Part shown: positions 1 through 8,679 of the stretch, piece by piece | Layout: each line of letters opens with the position of its first letter | How positions within the stretch are numbered: the stretch's first letter is position 1 | Origin: Parerythrobacter jejuensis | Lineage (GTDB): Bacteria > Pseudomonadota > Alphaproteobacteria > Sphingomonadales > Sphingomonadaceae | Direction of reading: 5' to 3' | Length of the DNA: 64,000 nt | Assembly: GCF_039536765.1 (NCBI RefSeq) | Contig: NZ_BAAAZF010000001.1 | Location: 372,001-436,000, forward strand | Made by a program: the position numbers and the translations under genes | Notes under the pieces: generated by a model | The model's database searches: none | What the model saw: only the letters and a program-made list of their open reading frames with translations | Told to the model about the DNA's origin: nothing

Positions 1-238
1 TGGCCTGCGCAGGCGCCGCACCAGCACGTTGGGTGATCACCGACATACTCTCTTCGTTGGCCCGGGCCTGCGCGGCTCTTTGCTCTTCGACTTGTTGGGC
101 AACTTCTTCGCGTACTGTCTGCTGCGCGTCCTCGTCTGCCATAAGCGCAACGCTGGCTGTCACTAGGACAGTGACAACGGCAAAATGGCGATACATCTTC
201 GCCATGCTAATGGGCTTCTTTTTGCGGTTCCGGACCAT
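1..238 (-). CDS. Secreted protein of unknown function, N-terminal part only
   Basis: The frame runs off the left edge, so only the first 79 residues are visible. They show a basic start (RNRKKKP), a hydrophobic stretch at about residues 19-34 (FAVVTVLVTASVALMA) and then a charged, Gln/Glu/Ala-rich helix-like segment, which together look like a signal peptide or membrane anchor followed by a periplasmic coiled region. A second in-frame ATG at 205 would give a shorter but still functional signal sequence. Neither start has a strong ribosome binding site. The function cannot be told from this fragment. Confidence 0.55.
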   Translation of the reverse strand, partial: MVRNRKKKPISMAKMYRHFAVVTVLVTASVALMADEDAQQTVREEVAQQVEEQRAAQARANEESMSVITQRAGAAPAQA

Positions 239-293
239 TCCGGCGGCTTAGCAGCAGGTGGTTAATCAATCGCGAGGAGGTGCCGGACAAATA

Positions 294-327
294 ACGGCCG
301 CCGGAAGGTTTCCCCTCCGACGGCCGT
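294..327 (-). terminator. Stem-loop downstream of aceA and the 57-aa gene
   Basis: On the minus strand the arms ACGGCCGtCGGAgGG and CCtTCCGgCGGCCGT form a stem of about 14 pairs around a short loop and are followed by TTATTTG. It lies 30 bases after the stop of the small gene at 359-532. The T-tract is short, so termination may be incomplete. Confidence 0.6.
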
Positions 328-358
328 GTCTCCTCCCCAGGAGATGGTGTGCGTCGCC

Positions 359-532
359 TTAGCTGTAATTGCCGAGGCGATGGTGCAGCGCATTGATCTT
401 GGCCAATTCATCGCGATCCTCGATCGTCTTGGCATGGCTTTCCAATGCGCGGCGCAGCAATTTGAAATCTGCGGTGGAGAGCAGGGCGCGTGCGCGACCC
501 GGCTCTTTGGGTGCAGTGGCGTTATCCGTCAT
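359..532 (-). CDS. Small hypothetical protein (57 aa) downstream of isocitrate lyase
   Basis: This short frame begins 11 bases after the aceA stop, has a plausible ribosome binding site (GGGAGAGA) just upstream of its ATG and ends before a stem-loop, so it is probably cotranscribed with aceA. The product starts MTDNATAPKEPG and is largely charged and helical (for example KTIEDRDELAKIN), with no signal peptide, membrane segment or cysteine. I do not recognise a family. Position and translation signals argue for a real gene, but the length makes this less certain. Confidence 0.55.
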   Translation of the reverse strand: MTDNATAPKEPGRARALLSTADFKLLRRALESHAKTIEDRDELAKINALHHRLGNYS

Positions 533-543
533 TAGTTCTCTCC

Positions 544-2142
544 CTATGCAGCTTCGAACTGGCTCATGGTGTTGTCCTTGCCGCCGGCTTTCAGCGCGGC
601 TTCACCGGCGAAGTATTCCTTGTGATCATCGCCAATGTCGGAACCGGCCATGTTCTGGTGCTTCACGCAAGCGATGCCCTGGCGGATCTCTTCGCGTTGT
701 ACGTTCTTTACGTAGCCCAGCATGCCTTCGTCTCCGAAGTAGCGCTTGGCCAGGTTGTCGGTGCTGAGCGCAGCCGTATGATACGTCGGTAGCGTAATCA
801 GATGATGGAAGATGCCGGCCTGGGCTGCTGCATCACGCTGGAAGGTCCGGATGCGTTCATCGGCTTCTGCAGCCAACTCGGTATCGTCATAATCCATGCT
901 CATCAGCTTGTCGCGATCGAACGCCGAGACATCCTTGCCGGCTTCCTGCCACGCATCGAACACCTGCTGGCGAAAGTTAAGCGTCCAGTTGAAGCTGGGC
1001 GAGTTGTTGTAGACGAGTTTGGCATTCGGGATCACTTCGCGGATCCGGTCAACCATCCCGCCGATCTGGCCGATATGAGGCTTCTCGGTTTCGATCCAGA
1101 GCAGATCAGCGCCATTTTCCAGGGCGGTGATGCAGTCCAGAACACACCGATCTTCACCGGTACCGGCACGGAACTGGTACAGGTTGGAGGGGAGACGCTT
1201 GGGCCGCAGCAGCTTGCCTTCGCGACCAAGGAAGACGTCGCCATTCTTGATGTTAGCGGGATCAATCTCTTCGCAATCGAGGAAGCTATTATACTGGTCG
1301 CCGAGATCACCTTCTTCCTTGGTCACAGCGATTTGCTTGGTCAGGCCGGCACCTAGCGAGTCTGTCCGTGCGACGATGATGCCATCCTCGACACCAAGCT
1401 CCAGGAAGGCATAGCGGATGGCACGGATCTTCTGCAGGAAGTCTTCATGCGGGACGGTCACCTTGCCATCCTGGTGGCCGCACTGCTTCTCGTCGGAAAC
1501 CTGGTTCTCGATCTGAAGTGCGCAGGCGCCCGCTTCGATCATTTTCTTGGCCAGCAAGTAAGTGGCTTCCGCGTTGCCGAACCCGGCGTCGATATCGGCG
1601 ATAATCGGAACAACATGCGTTTCATGGTTGTCGATCGCGGTTTCGATCCGCTTAGCTTCGACCGCGTCGCCATTGTCGCGTGCTGCATCCAGATCGCGGA
1701 ACATGCCGCCCAGTTCGCGCGCATCAGCCTGCTTGAGGAATGTGTAGAGCTCCTCGATCAGGCCGGGAACCGTCGTCTTCTCGTGCATGGACTGATCGGG
1801 CAGGGGGCCGAAATCGCTGCGCAGAGCGGCGACCATCCAGCCCGAAAGGTAGAGGTAACGGCGCTTCGTATTGCCGAAATGCTTCTTGATCGAAATCATC
1901 TTCTGCTGGGCAATGAACCCGTGCCAGCAGCCGAGTGACTGCGTGTAGTTGGCTGGATCTGCATCATACGCATCCATGTCTTCGCGCATGATTTTTGCAG
2001 TGTAGCGGGCAATGTCGATGCCAGTCGGGAAGCGATTCTGGATTTGCATCCGAGCAGCCGATTCACCGTCAATGGCATTCCAGGGTGCGCCCTGGGTGCC
2101 GATGGTGTCGTTGAGCTCGTTGATCTTGGTCTGGTACGTCAT
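544..2142 (-). CDS. aceA: Isocitrate lyase
   Basis: The product (532 aa) splits isocitrate into succinate and glyoxylate in the glyoxylate shunt and allows growth on acetate and fatty acids. The active-site motif KQCGH lies at residues 219-223 and the metal-binding region ADIDAGFGN at 182-190. The length and the KQCGH form fit the longer isocitrate lyase subgroup rather than the 430-aa E. coli type. The start at 2142 is chosen because AGGAG sits six bases upstream and the sequence MTYQTKINEL begins there; the frame is open further upstream but without support. It is divergent from an ScfR/RamB-type regulator, and no malate synthase gene is in the window. Confidence 0.95.
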   Translation of the reverse strand: MTYQTKINELNDTIGTQGAPWNAIDGESAARMQIQNRFPTGIDIARYTAKIMREDMDAYDADPANYTQSLGCWHGFIAQQKMISIKKHFGNTKRRYLYLSGWMVAALRSDFGPLPDQSMHEKTTVPGLIEELYTFLKQADARELGGMFRDLDAARDNGDAVEAKRIETAIDNHETHVVPIIADIDAGFGNAEATYLLAKKMIEAGACALQIENQVSDEKQCGHQDGKVTVPHEDFLQKIRAIRYAFLELGVEDGIIVARTDSLGAGLTKQIAVTKEEGDLGDQYNSFLDCEEIDPANIKNGDVFLGREGKLLRPKRLPSNLYQFRAGTGEDRCVLDCITALENGADLLWIETEKPHIGQIGGMVDRIREVIPNAKLVYNNSPSFNWTLNFRQQVFDAWQEAGKDVSAFDRDKLMSMDYDDTELAAEADERIRTFQRDAAAQAGIFHHLITLPTYHTAALSTDNLAKRYFGDEGMLGYVKNVQREEIRQGIACVKHQNMAGSDIGDDHKEYFAGEAALKAGGKDNTMSQFEAA

Positions 2143-2264
2143 GGCGAATCTCCTGAGGGGATATGGCATCGCTGCCTTCCCCACTCTGATCGCACTCGCG
2201 GCGGCAAATTGACACGAATAATTACAAACATTCTTGTCTTCTGGGAGGATTTGCGGCATCTATG

Positions 2265-2281
2265 CTTGTCATGTTGTCAAG
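2265..2281. promoter_or_regulatory. Imperfect palindrome between aceA and its putative regulator
   Basis: The sequence CTTGTCATGTTGTCAAG has matching CTTG and CAAG ends and inner CA/TG pairs. It lies nine bases before the regulator ATG and about 120 bases before the aceA start. A role as operator for the neighbouring regulator is inferred from position and symmetry only. Confidence 0.3.
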
Positions 2282-2290
2282 AAAGTTACA

Positions 2291-3670
2291 ATGACAGATC
2301 AATCCCTCTTTGCCGGTGCGGCACTGCGCCGGCTCCGCAAACGTGAAGGTATGACCCAGGCCGTGATGGCTGAGCGGATCGGTATATCACCTAGCTATCT
2401 CAACCTTATCGAGCGTAACCAAAGGCCGGTTTCGGCGCGGGTTATCATGCAACTGGTCGATGTGTTCGACTTCGATCCGCGGCGGCTGCGGGAAGACGAA
2501 TCCATTGGCGGCATCGATGGTTTGTTCCGCCGCCTCAATGATGAGCAGTTTGCCGATTTGGGCATTGATCGTGACGAGGCCAACGAACTGCTGGCAAGTG
2601 CTCCGCAAGCAGCTGCTGCCTTCGCGCGGTTGTTCGATGCGAAGTCGAACACTGTCGAAGCGCGTTACGACCCGCTGGTCGCATCGCGGCGAGAAATTGA
2701 ACGCTGGCGCAACCACTTTGCCGATCTCGACGCTGCCGCCGAGGAACTCGCTGACGAAATGCGGCTTTCCCGGGCAGATTTTGGTGCAGCGATGACCGAA
2801 CGGTTGAGGGAGAAGCACCAACTTGCGATCCGTATTCTGCCGCGTGAGGTAATGCCGGATGCCAATCGCCGTCTCGATTTCCATGCGCGCCAGGTCCAAT
2901 TGGCCGAGACTTTGCCGCCAGCCTCCCGCAACTTCCAGATGGCATTGCAAATTGCAGAGCTGGAACAGGGCGACGCGATTTCCGCTCTCGCTGCGGGATC
3001 GAGCTTTGAAGAAGAAACCGCTAGGCGCTTCTTCGAACGTCATTTGACAGGCTATTTCGCAGCAGCGATGATGATGCCGTATGGGCGTTTCCTGAGAGCC
3101 TGCGATGCAACCGGATACGATCTACGCGTGCTGGTCCGCAGGTTCGGCGCGAGTATTGAACAGGTGGCGCATCGGCTGACGACCCTTCAGCGGGTCGGGC
3201 AGAGAGGCTTACCTTTTTTCATGGCCCGGGTTGATCGGGCGGGGCAATTCTCGAAACGCTTTGCCGGGGCGAGTGGGACGACATTGCTGGAAAGCGAATA
3301 TGGCTGCCCACTATGGAAAGCCCATCAGGCGTTTGACCAACCGGATCGCTGGCATGTCCAGGCCGTAGATTTGGAAGAGATGGCGGGCGGGCCGTCACAT
3401 TGGCTGACCATGAGCCATGCGATTTCCTCGCTGGAGGGAAGCGAAGCAGGGCAGTTCTCGATCGTTCTTGGCCTTGAGGCACGCCTGGCGAAAGACCTGG
3501 CGCAAGCCCGATCGGTATCGCTGGAGGAGAATGCTGCGACGATGATCGGATTGGGCTGCGCCAGATGTCATCGCCTGGATTGCCTGCAGCGCTCGTTACC
3601 ACCACGAGGGACGAGCCTACGTTTCGACCGTGTTTCCCGCGCCAAGACGCCCTTTTCCTTCGGCAATTGA
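2291..3670 (+). CDS. XRE-family regulator of the ScfR/RamB (short-chain acyl) type
   Basis: The product (459 aa) has an N-terminal helix-turn-helix of the Cro/C1 type at about residues 9-63 (MTQAVMAERIGISPSYLNLIER) and a long C-terminal part that ends in a cysteine cluster of the form CxxCxxxxC followed by PP, as in the short-chain fatty acyl regulator family that includes ScfR and RamB. Such proteins control acetate and propionate genes, and RamB represses aceA in Corynebacterium. Its head-to-head position with aceA suggests it controls the glyoxylate shunt here. ATG at 2291 is preferred because the conserved domain begins directly after it; the open frame extends to 2234. Confidence 0.85.
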   Translation: MTDQSLFAGAALRRLRKREGMTQAVMAERIGISPSYLNLIERNQRPVSARVIMQLVDVFDFDPRRLREDESIGGIDGLFRRLNDEQFADLGIDRDEANELLASAPQAAAAFARLFDAKSNTVEARYDPLVASRREIERWRNHFADLDAAAEELADEMRLSRADFGAAMTERLREKHQLAIRILPREVMPDANRRLDFHARQVQLAETLPPASRNFQMALQIAELEQGDAISALAAGSSFEEETARRFFERHLTGYFAAAMMMPYGRFLRACDATGYDLRVLVRRFGASIEQVAHRLTTLQRVGQRGLPFFMARVDRAGQFSKRFAGASGTTLLESEYGCPLWKAHQAFDQPDRWHVQAVDLEEMAGGPSHWLTMSHAISSLEGSEAGQFSIVLGLEARLAKDLAQARSVSLEENAATMIGLGCARCHRLDCLQRSLPPRGTSLRFDRVSRAKTPFSFGN

Positions 3671-3821
3671 TCGCGGAGTCAGAATGCTCACAACGGAAAC
3701 CCGGCCTTAACCATCCAGACTGCGAGACTTCGGGCGAAAATTGCTCGCTGTAAAATTTACCGACATTTCACAACTTGTCCCTAATCCGGCCCTTCATGGA
3801 AAAGGATTGCCGGACGGAACA

Positions 3822-5207
3822 ATGATCCGCCTGTTCAAACACTATATTCCCCACGCGGTCCTGCTTCTGGGCCTGCTTGATGTTGCGTTGCTCATCCTTG
3901 CGGGCGAGATCGCATGGCAATTCCGTGCAACCCAGATCGGCATGGATCCAGGCTCGCTGGTGGAACGCTGGTGGCTGCTTGGCGGGTTTGCAGTCGTCGT
4001 GTGGACAGCCATGATCGCGGTTGGTGTCTACGGCGCCGAGGCGCTCCGCTCCATGCGCTTTGCCGGAGCACGCTTGCTGGTTGCCATCAGTCTGGGGATC
4101 ATCGCGTTATCAGTGATCGAGTTTATCCTGCCAGGGGCGAACTTCTGGCGCTCCACCTTGCTCTACACCATGATCCTCACCATCGGTTTCCTGATGGCCA
4201 TGCGTGTCTTGCTCAGCGGTTTGCTGGGTTCGTCTGCCTTCCGGCGCAGGGTCGTGGTACTGGGGGCCGGATCGCGGGCTGACCGCCTGCGTTCGCTGGC
4301 CCAGAGGCCAGAAAGCGGTTTCGTGATCGTGGCCTACATCGCCATGACGGAGAATCTGCGCGAAGTGCCGGAAGCGATTGTTCGCGATGCGATCCATGAT
4401 TTGGGCCAATTCGTCGAAAACCTGGGCGCCAGCGAAGTTGTCCTGGCGCTTGAAGAACGGCGGAATTCGCTACCCTTGAAAGACTTGCTGCGCATCAAGA
4501 CCATGGGCGTGCATGTTAATGAATTCAGCAGCTTTCTGGAACGGGAAACCGGGCGTGTTGACCTGGACACGGTCAATCCCAGCTGGCTGATTTTTTCCGA
4601 TGGTTTCAGTTCGGCCCGGATGATTTCCAGCGGCGCGAAGCGCATTTTCGACATCGTCGCAAGCGGCTTGCTGCTGATCCTGACCCTGCCCATTATCGCG
4701 CTGTTCGCGGCGTTGGTGAAGATGGACAGCAAGGGTCCGGCTTTCTTCCGGCAGCCGCGTGTCGGCCTTTATGGTCAGACCTTCGACGTGATCAAACTTC
4801 GTTCCATGCGGACGGATGCCGAGAAAGACGGCGTGAAGTGGGCGACGGAGGATGATCCCCGCATCACGCGCCTCGGCAAATTTATCCGCAAGGTCCGGAT
4901 CGACGAATTGCCCCAGACCTGGAGCGTGCTGAAAGGCGAGATGAGCTTTGTCGGCCCGCGTCCGGAAGTGCCACAATTCGTAACGGATCTGGAAGACAAG
5001 CTGCCCTATTATGCCGAGCGTCACATGGTGAAGCCGGGCATTACGGGTTGGGCCCAGATTAACTATCCGTATGGCGCGAGTATCGAGGATTCCCGCCACA
5101 AGCTGGAATATGATCTCTACTATGCGAAGAATTACACGCCGTTCCTTGATCTTCTGATCCTGCTGCAAACCCTGCGCGTGATCCTGTGGCCGGAAGGGGC
5201 ACGGTAG
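3822..5207 (+). CDS. XrtA/PEP-CTERM-type exopolysaccharide sugar transferase (EpsB-like)
   Basis: The product (461 aa) is a polyprenyl-phosphate sugar transferase that would add the first sugar of a repeat unit to the lipid carrier at the inner membrane. Four hydrophobic segments occupy about residues 9-130, a nucleotide-binding-like domain starting VVVLGAGSRA follows, and another membrane segment near residue 280 leads into the bacterial sugar transferase domain with KLRSMRTDAE, RIDELPQ and SFVGPRPE. Genes directly downstream encode PrsK, PrsR and PrsT, which places it in an XrtA-linked exopolysaccharide locus. The start at 3822 is chosen for a GGA element and for matching the family; a TTG-started frame reaches back to 3741. 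Confidence 0.87.
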   Translation: MIRLFKHYIPHAVLLLGLLDVALLILAGEIAWQFRATQIGMDPGSLVERWWLLGGFAVVVWTAMIAVGVYGAEALRSMRFAGARLLVAISLGIIALSVIEFILPGANFWRSTLLYTMILTIGFLMAMRVLLSGLLGSSAFRRRVVVLGAGSRADRLRSLAQRPESGFVIVAYIAMTENLREVPEAIVRDAIHDLGQFVENLGASEVVLALEERRNSLPLKDLLRIKTMGVHVNEFSSFLERETGRVDLDTVNPSWLIFSDGFSSARMISSGAKRIFDIVASGLLLILTLPIIALFAALVKMDSKGPAFFRQPRVGLYGQTFDVIKLRSMRTDAEKDGVKWATEDDPRITRLGKFIRKVRIDELPQTWSVLKGEMSFVGPRPEVPQFVTDLEDKLPYYAERHMVKPGITGWAQINYPYGASIEDSRHKLEYDLYYAKNYTPFLDLLILLQTLRVILWPEGAR

Positions 5208-7315
5208 TGGAGGGCGCGTCAATCTGGATGCAGGTCTCTGTGATCTTGCACATTCTGGGTGCGGTCGGTTGCGCAGCCGGAGCTATCTGGGTGGCGCAGC
5301 GGCCGGTTGCCAAACGCAGCGATCGCCTTCCCACCATCGTTGCCCTTGTACTGACCGGAGTCTGGTCAGGCATCGTCGCAGCGTTCGGCTCCTTCGCGGA
5401 AATTACTTCTCTTGCCGAGACCTGGCGCAATATGGCCTGGCTGCTGGTGATCTATCGGCTGTTTGCGAATGACGGGCGCGATCGGTCCATGGTGGCTGTG
5501 CGACCGGTAGTGCTGGCACTCGGGTTCGTGGAATGCCTCCAACCGGTATTGGTGTTCTTGAGCCGCGAGTATGCGGTCACGGCCGATCTCACGGCAATGT
5601 TCCTGCAAACTTCGGCGATGTTCCGGATCCTGCTGTCGATTGGCGCGCTGGTGTTGCTGCACAATCTCTATGTCGGTGCCAGCCGATCAACGCGCGATGT
5701 AATACGATGGAGTGCGGCAGGTATCGCCGGGTTCTGGGCCTTCGAACTGAATTTCTACGTCGTGGCCTATCTGGGCCAGCAGCCGTCGGCAGAATTCGCC
5801 GCAATGCGCGGCCTGATGGTGGCGATCATGGCAGTGCCGCTGGCAGCCGGCGCCAGCAATGGATTGGCTGGCCGCAAACTTCAGGCCAGCCGGACGGTCG
5901 CTTTCCAGACGCTCTCGCTCTTGGTCATTGGCGGGTATCTCATCGCCATGTTCGGGACGGCCCAGCTGTTCTCTCTTTGGGATGGCAATATTGGTCGTAT
6001 CGCGCAGGTCGGCTTCATCGTTGCGGCTGCAACCGTGGCGTTGCTCTGGTTGCCTTCGCAACGTTTGCGGGCGCATCTTCGCGTCACTGCGCTCAAACAT
6101 CTATTCCAGCACCGCTACGACTATCGCGAAGAATGGCTGCGGTTCACGCGCACGATTGGCCATGCGGAAGAAGACGTCGCGACGCTTCAGCAACGCGTAG
6201 GCAAGGCGATGGCGGACATCACCGATAGCCCGGCGGCCTTGCTGTTCCTGCCTGGTGAAGATGGTCGTTTCGAAGAAGGTGCAAATTGGAACTGGCTGCA
6301 TGATGCAGCCGGTGTCGAGACTTTGCCCTCGGAACTGACTGCGAAGCTGGAGCGCGAGAATTTCGTGGTCGAGCTCGATCGGGTTCGCTCGGCCAATCGC
6401 GCTGACGAGATGTCCGAATTTGTGCCAGTTTGGCTGACCGGAGACGAGCGCTGCTGGGTTGTTGTGCCCTTGCTGCATTTCGATCGCCTGGTCGCAGTCC
6501 TGGTGCTGGCGCGGCCGCCTCTGGCGAGAAGCCTCGACTGGGAAGACTTCGACCTCCTGAAGATCGTTGCCCGCCAGCTCGCGAGCTACCTCGCCGAGCA
6601 TGAGGGGCAGCAAGCTCTGATGGAGTCCGCGCAGTTCGATGATTTCAACCGGCGCATGGCTTTCGTCATGCACGACATCAAGAATCTCGCCAGCCAGCTG
6701 TCCTTGCTGGCCCGCAATGCCGAGACTCACGCCGAGAATCCCGAGTTCCGCAAGGATATGCTGGTTACGCTGCGCAGCAGTGCAGACAAGCTGAACGGCA
6801 TGCTGGCGCGCTTGGGACGCTACGGCAGCCAGTCAACTGTCGATCTACAGCCGGTCGATATGGTCGAATTGGGGCAGCGATTGTCTCAGCGCTTCAGTGG
6901 GGAGCACCCTGTTTCCATGACACGCCTCGATCCCTGTACGGTTCTTGCCGACCAGGAAGGGCTGGAACAGGCACTGGTGCACTTGGTCCAGAATGCCATC
7001 GATACCAGCACGTCGGAAATGCCGGTCTATATCGACGTGTCGGCTGACGGTCTGAATGGTCGAATTGACGTGGTTGATACGGGTGACGGCATGGACGCTG
7101 AATTTGTGCGCAACCGCCTGTTCAAGCCGTTTGTGTCGTCCAAGACTGACGGGTTCGGCATCGGAGCATTCGAAGCGCGGGAAATGATCCGCGGCATGGG
7201 CGGCAGAGTCGATGTCCAGTCGCGTCCCGGACTTGGCACACGCTTTACTATCGAATTGCCGTTGGCCGAGGCTGCGCGGTTCATTGCAGCACAAGACAAT
7301 CAAGAGGTCGCATAA
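5207..7315 (+). CDS. prsK: XrtA/PEP-CTERM system histidine kinase PrsK
   Basis: The product (702 aa) has about nine N-terminal membrane segments, a cytoplasmic GAF-like region (about residues 310-470), a phosphoacceptor segment with MHDIKN (His489) and an ATPase domain with DTGDGMD and GFGIGAFEA. This arrangement is that of PrsK, the kinase partner of PrsR in PEP-CTERM/exosortase systems. GTG at 5207 is preferred: it overlaps the upstream stop by one base and follows GGAAGGGG by seven bases. ATG codons at 5186 and 5228 are alternatives. Its stop overlaps the prsR start (TAATG), so the two should be translationally coupled. Confidence 0.88.
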   Translation: MEGASIWMQVSVILHILGAVGCAAGAIWVAQRPVAKRSDRLPTIVALVLTGVWSGIVAAFGSFAEITSLAETWRNMAWLLVIYRLFANDGRDRSMVAVRPVVLALGFVECLQPVLVFLSREYAVTADLTAMFLQTSAMFRILLSIGALVLLHNLYVGASRSTRDVIRWSAAGIAGFWAFELNFYVVAYLGQQPSAEFAAMRGLMVAIMAVPLAAGASNGLAGRKLQASRTVAFQTLSLLVIGGYLIAMFGTAQLFSLWDGNIGRIAQVGFIVAAATVALLWLPSQRLRAHLRVTALKHLFQHRYDYREEWLRFTRTIGHAEEDVATLQQRVGKAMADITDSPAALLFLPGEDGRFEEGANWNWLHDAAGVETLPSELTAKLERENFVVELDRVRSANRADEMSEFVPVWLTGDERCWVVVPLLHFDRLVAVLVLARPPLARSLDWEDFDLLKIVARQLASYLAEHEGQQALMESAQFDDFNRRMAFVMHDIKNLASQLSLLARNAETHAENPEFRKDMLVTLRSSADKLNGMLARLGRYGSQSTVDLQPVDMVELGQRLSQRFSGEHPVSMTRLDPCTVLADQEGLEQALVHLVQNAIDTSTSEMPVYIDVSADGLNGRIDVVDTGDGMDAEFVRNRLFKPFVSSKTDGFGIGAFEAREMIRGMGGRVDVQSRPGLGTRFTIELPLAEAARFIAAQDNQEVA

Positions 7316-8679
7316 TGGCTGAAAGCAAACCCAAACTCCTGATTGTGGAAGATGATGAGGGGCTGCAGGCGCAGTTGAAATGGGCCTATGAGGATTTTGA
7401 TGTCGTCATCGCGGGAAATCGCGATCAGGCATTGGCGTCGCTGCGGTCTGATGAACCTGCAGTGGTGACCCTCGATCTGGGACTGCCGCCTGATCCCGAT
7501 GGCACCACCGAAGGCTTTGCAGTTCTTGACGCAATCATGGCGATCAAGCCGGATACCAAGGTGATCGTGGCATCGGGCCATGGCTCACGCGATAGTGCGT
7601 TGCAGGCGATCGCTCGTGGAGCCTATGATTTCTACCAGAAGCCGGTGAATATTGATGATCTGGGCCTGATCGTAAGGCGGGCATTCAATCTACACGCGAT
7701 CGAGCAAGAGAACTTGCGCCTTGCCGACCAGGTTGGCGATGATCGCAAAGTGCTGGGCACACTCATCACCGGTGCACCTGAAATGGCGAAAGTGGCGCGC
7801 ACGATCGAACGTGTGGCCAATACTGATGTGTCGGTCATGCTGTTGGGTGCCAGCGGGACCGGCAAGGAATTGCTGGCCAAGGGTTTGCATGATGCCAGCG
7901 ACAGGCGTGAGGCGGCTTTCGTCGCGATTAACTGTGCAGCGATCCCGGAAAACCTGCTGGAAAGCGAGTTGTTCGGGCATGAGAAAGGCGCCTTTACAGG
8001 TGCTGTGAAGACCACCGAAGGCAAGATCGAGCAGGCTCATGGTGGCACGCTGTTCCTTGACGAGGTGGGCGACATTCCTCTGCCGCTACAGGTGAAATTG
8101 CTGCGCTTCCTTCAGGAACGCACCATCGAGCGCATTGGCGGCCGGAAACAAATCTCTGTCGACACCAGGATTGTTTGTGCAACGCACCAGGATCTGGAGG
8201 CAATGACGGGCGAGGGGACTTTCCGTGAGGACCTGTTTTATCGTCTGGCGGAGATCGTGGTGAAAATTCCCGCCCTGGCGGAGCGTCCGGGAGATGCCAC
8301 GCTGCTGGCAAAGGCTTTCCTCAACCGCTTTGCAAAAGAGATGAATCCGCAAGTCAAAGGATTCGCACCCGATGCGCTTGCGGCGATCGATGGCTGGGCA
8401 TGGCCGGGCAATGTCCGCGAATTGGAAAACCGGGTGAAACGCGCGGTCATCATGTCGGACGGGCGTTTGATTGGTGCTGACGATCTCGACCTCTCGCCCG
8501 AGGGGGATGAGGACGACCAGGTCCTGAACCTCAAGAGCGCACGTGAAATGGCGGATCGCCGTGTTATCCGACACGCCCTTGCGCGCAGCGAGGGGAACAT
8601 CTCCAGCACCGCCAAGATGCTCGGTATTAGTCGGCCGACCTTGTATGATTTGCTCAAGCAGTATGATCTCCACGCCTGA
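7315..8679 (+). CDS. prsR: Sigma-54-dependent response regulator PrsR
   Basis: The product (454 aa) contains a receiver domain with the phosphate-accepting Asp54, an AAA+ domain with a Walker A motif GASGTGKE and the sigma-54 contact loop GAFTGA, and a Fis-type helix-turn-helix at the C-terminus. It is the DNA-binding partner of the kinase encoded just upstream and in the family activates PEP-CTERM protein genes from sigma-54 promoters. It overlaps prsK by one base at its start, and prsT starts inside its last codons. I found no correctly spaced sigma-54 promoter inside this cluster, so its targets are probably elsewhere. Confidence 0.9.
   Translation: MAESKPKLLIVEDDEGLQAQLKWAYEDFDVVIAGNRDQALASLRSDEPAVVTLDLGLPPDPDGTTEGFAVLDAIMAIKPDTKVIVASGHGSRDSALQAIARGAYDFYQKPVNIDDLGLIVRRAFNLHAIEQENLRLADQVGDDRKVLGTLITGAPEMAKVARTIERVANTDVSVMLLGASGTGKELLAKGLHDASDRREAAFVAINCAAIPENLLESELFGHEKGAFTGAVKTTEGKIEQAHGGTLFLDEVGDIPLPLQVKLLRFLQERTIERIGGRKQISVDTRIVCATHQDLEAMTGEGTFREDLFYRLAEIVVKIPALAERPGDATLLAKAFLNRFAKEMNPQVKGFAPDALAAIDGWAWPGNVRELENRVKRAVIMSDGRLIGADDLDLSPEGDEDDQVLNLKSAREMADRRVIRHALARSEGNISSTAKMLGISRPTLYDLLKQYDLHA

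Noticed and set aside
3798-3810. GG-N9-GC resembling a sigma-54 promoter before the sugar transferase
   Set aside because: The spacing is one base shorter than the strict GG-N10-GC and the -24 element lacks the usual CA.
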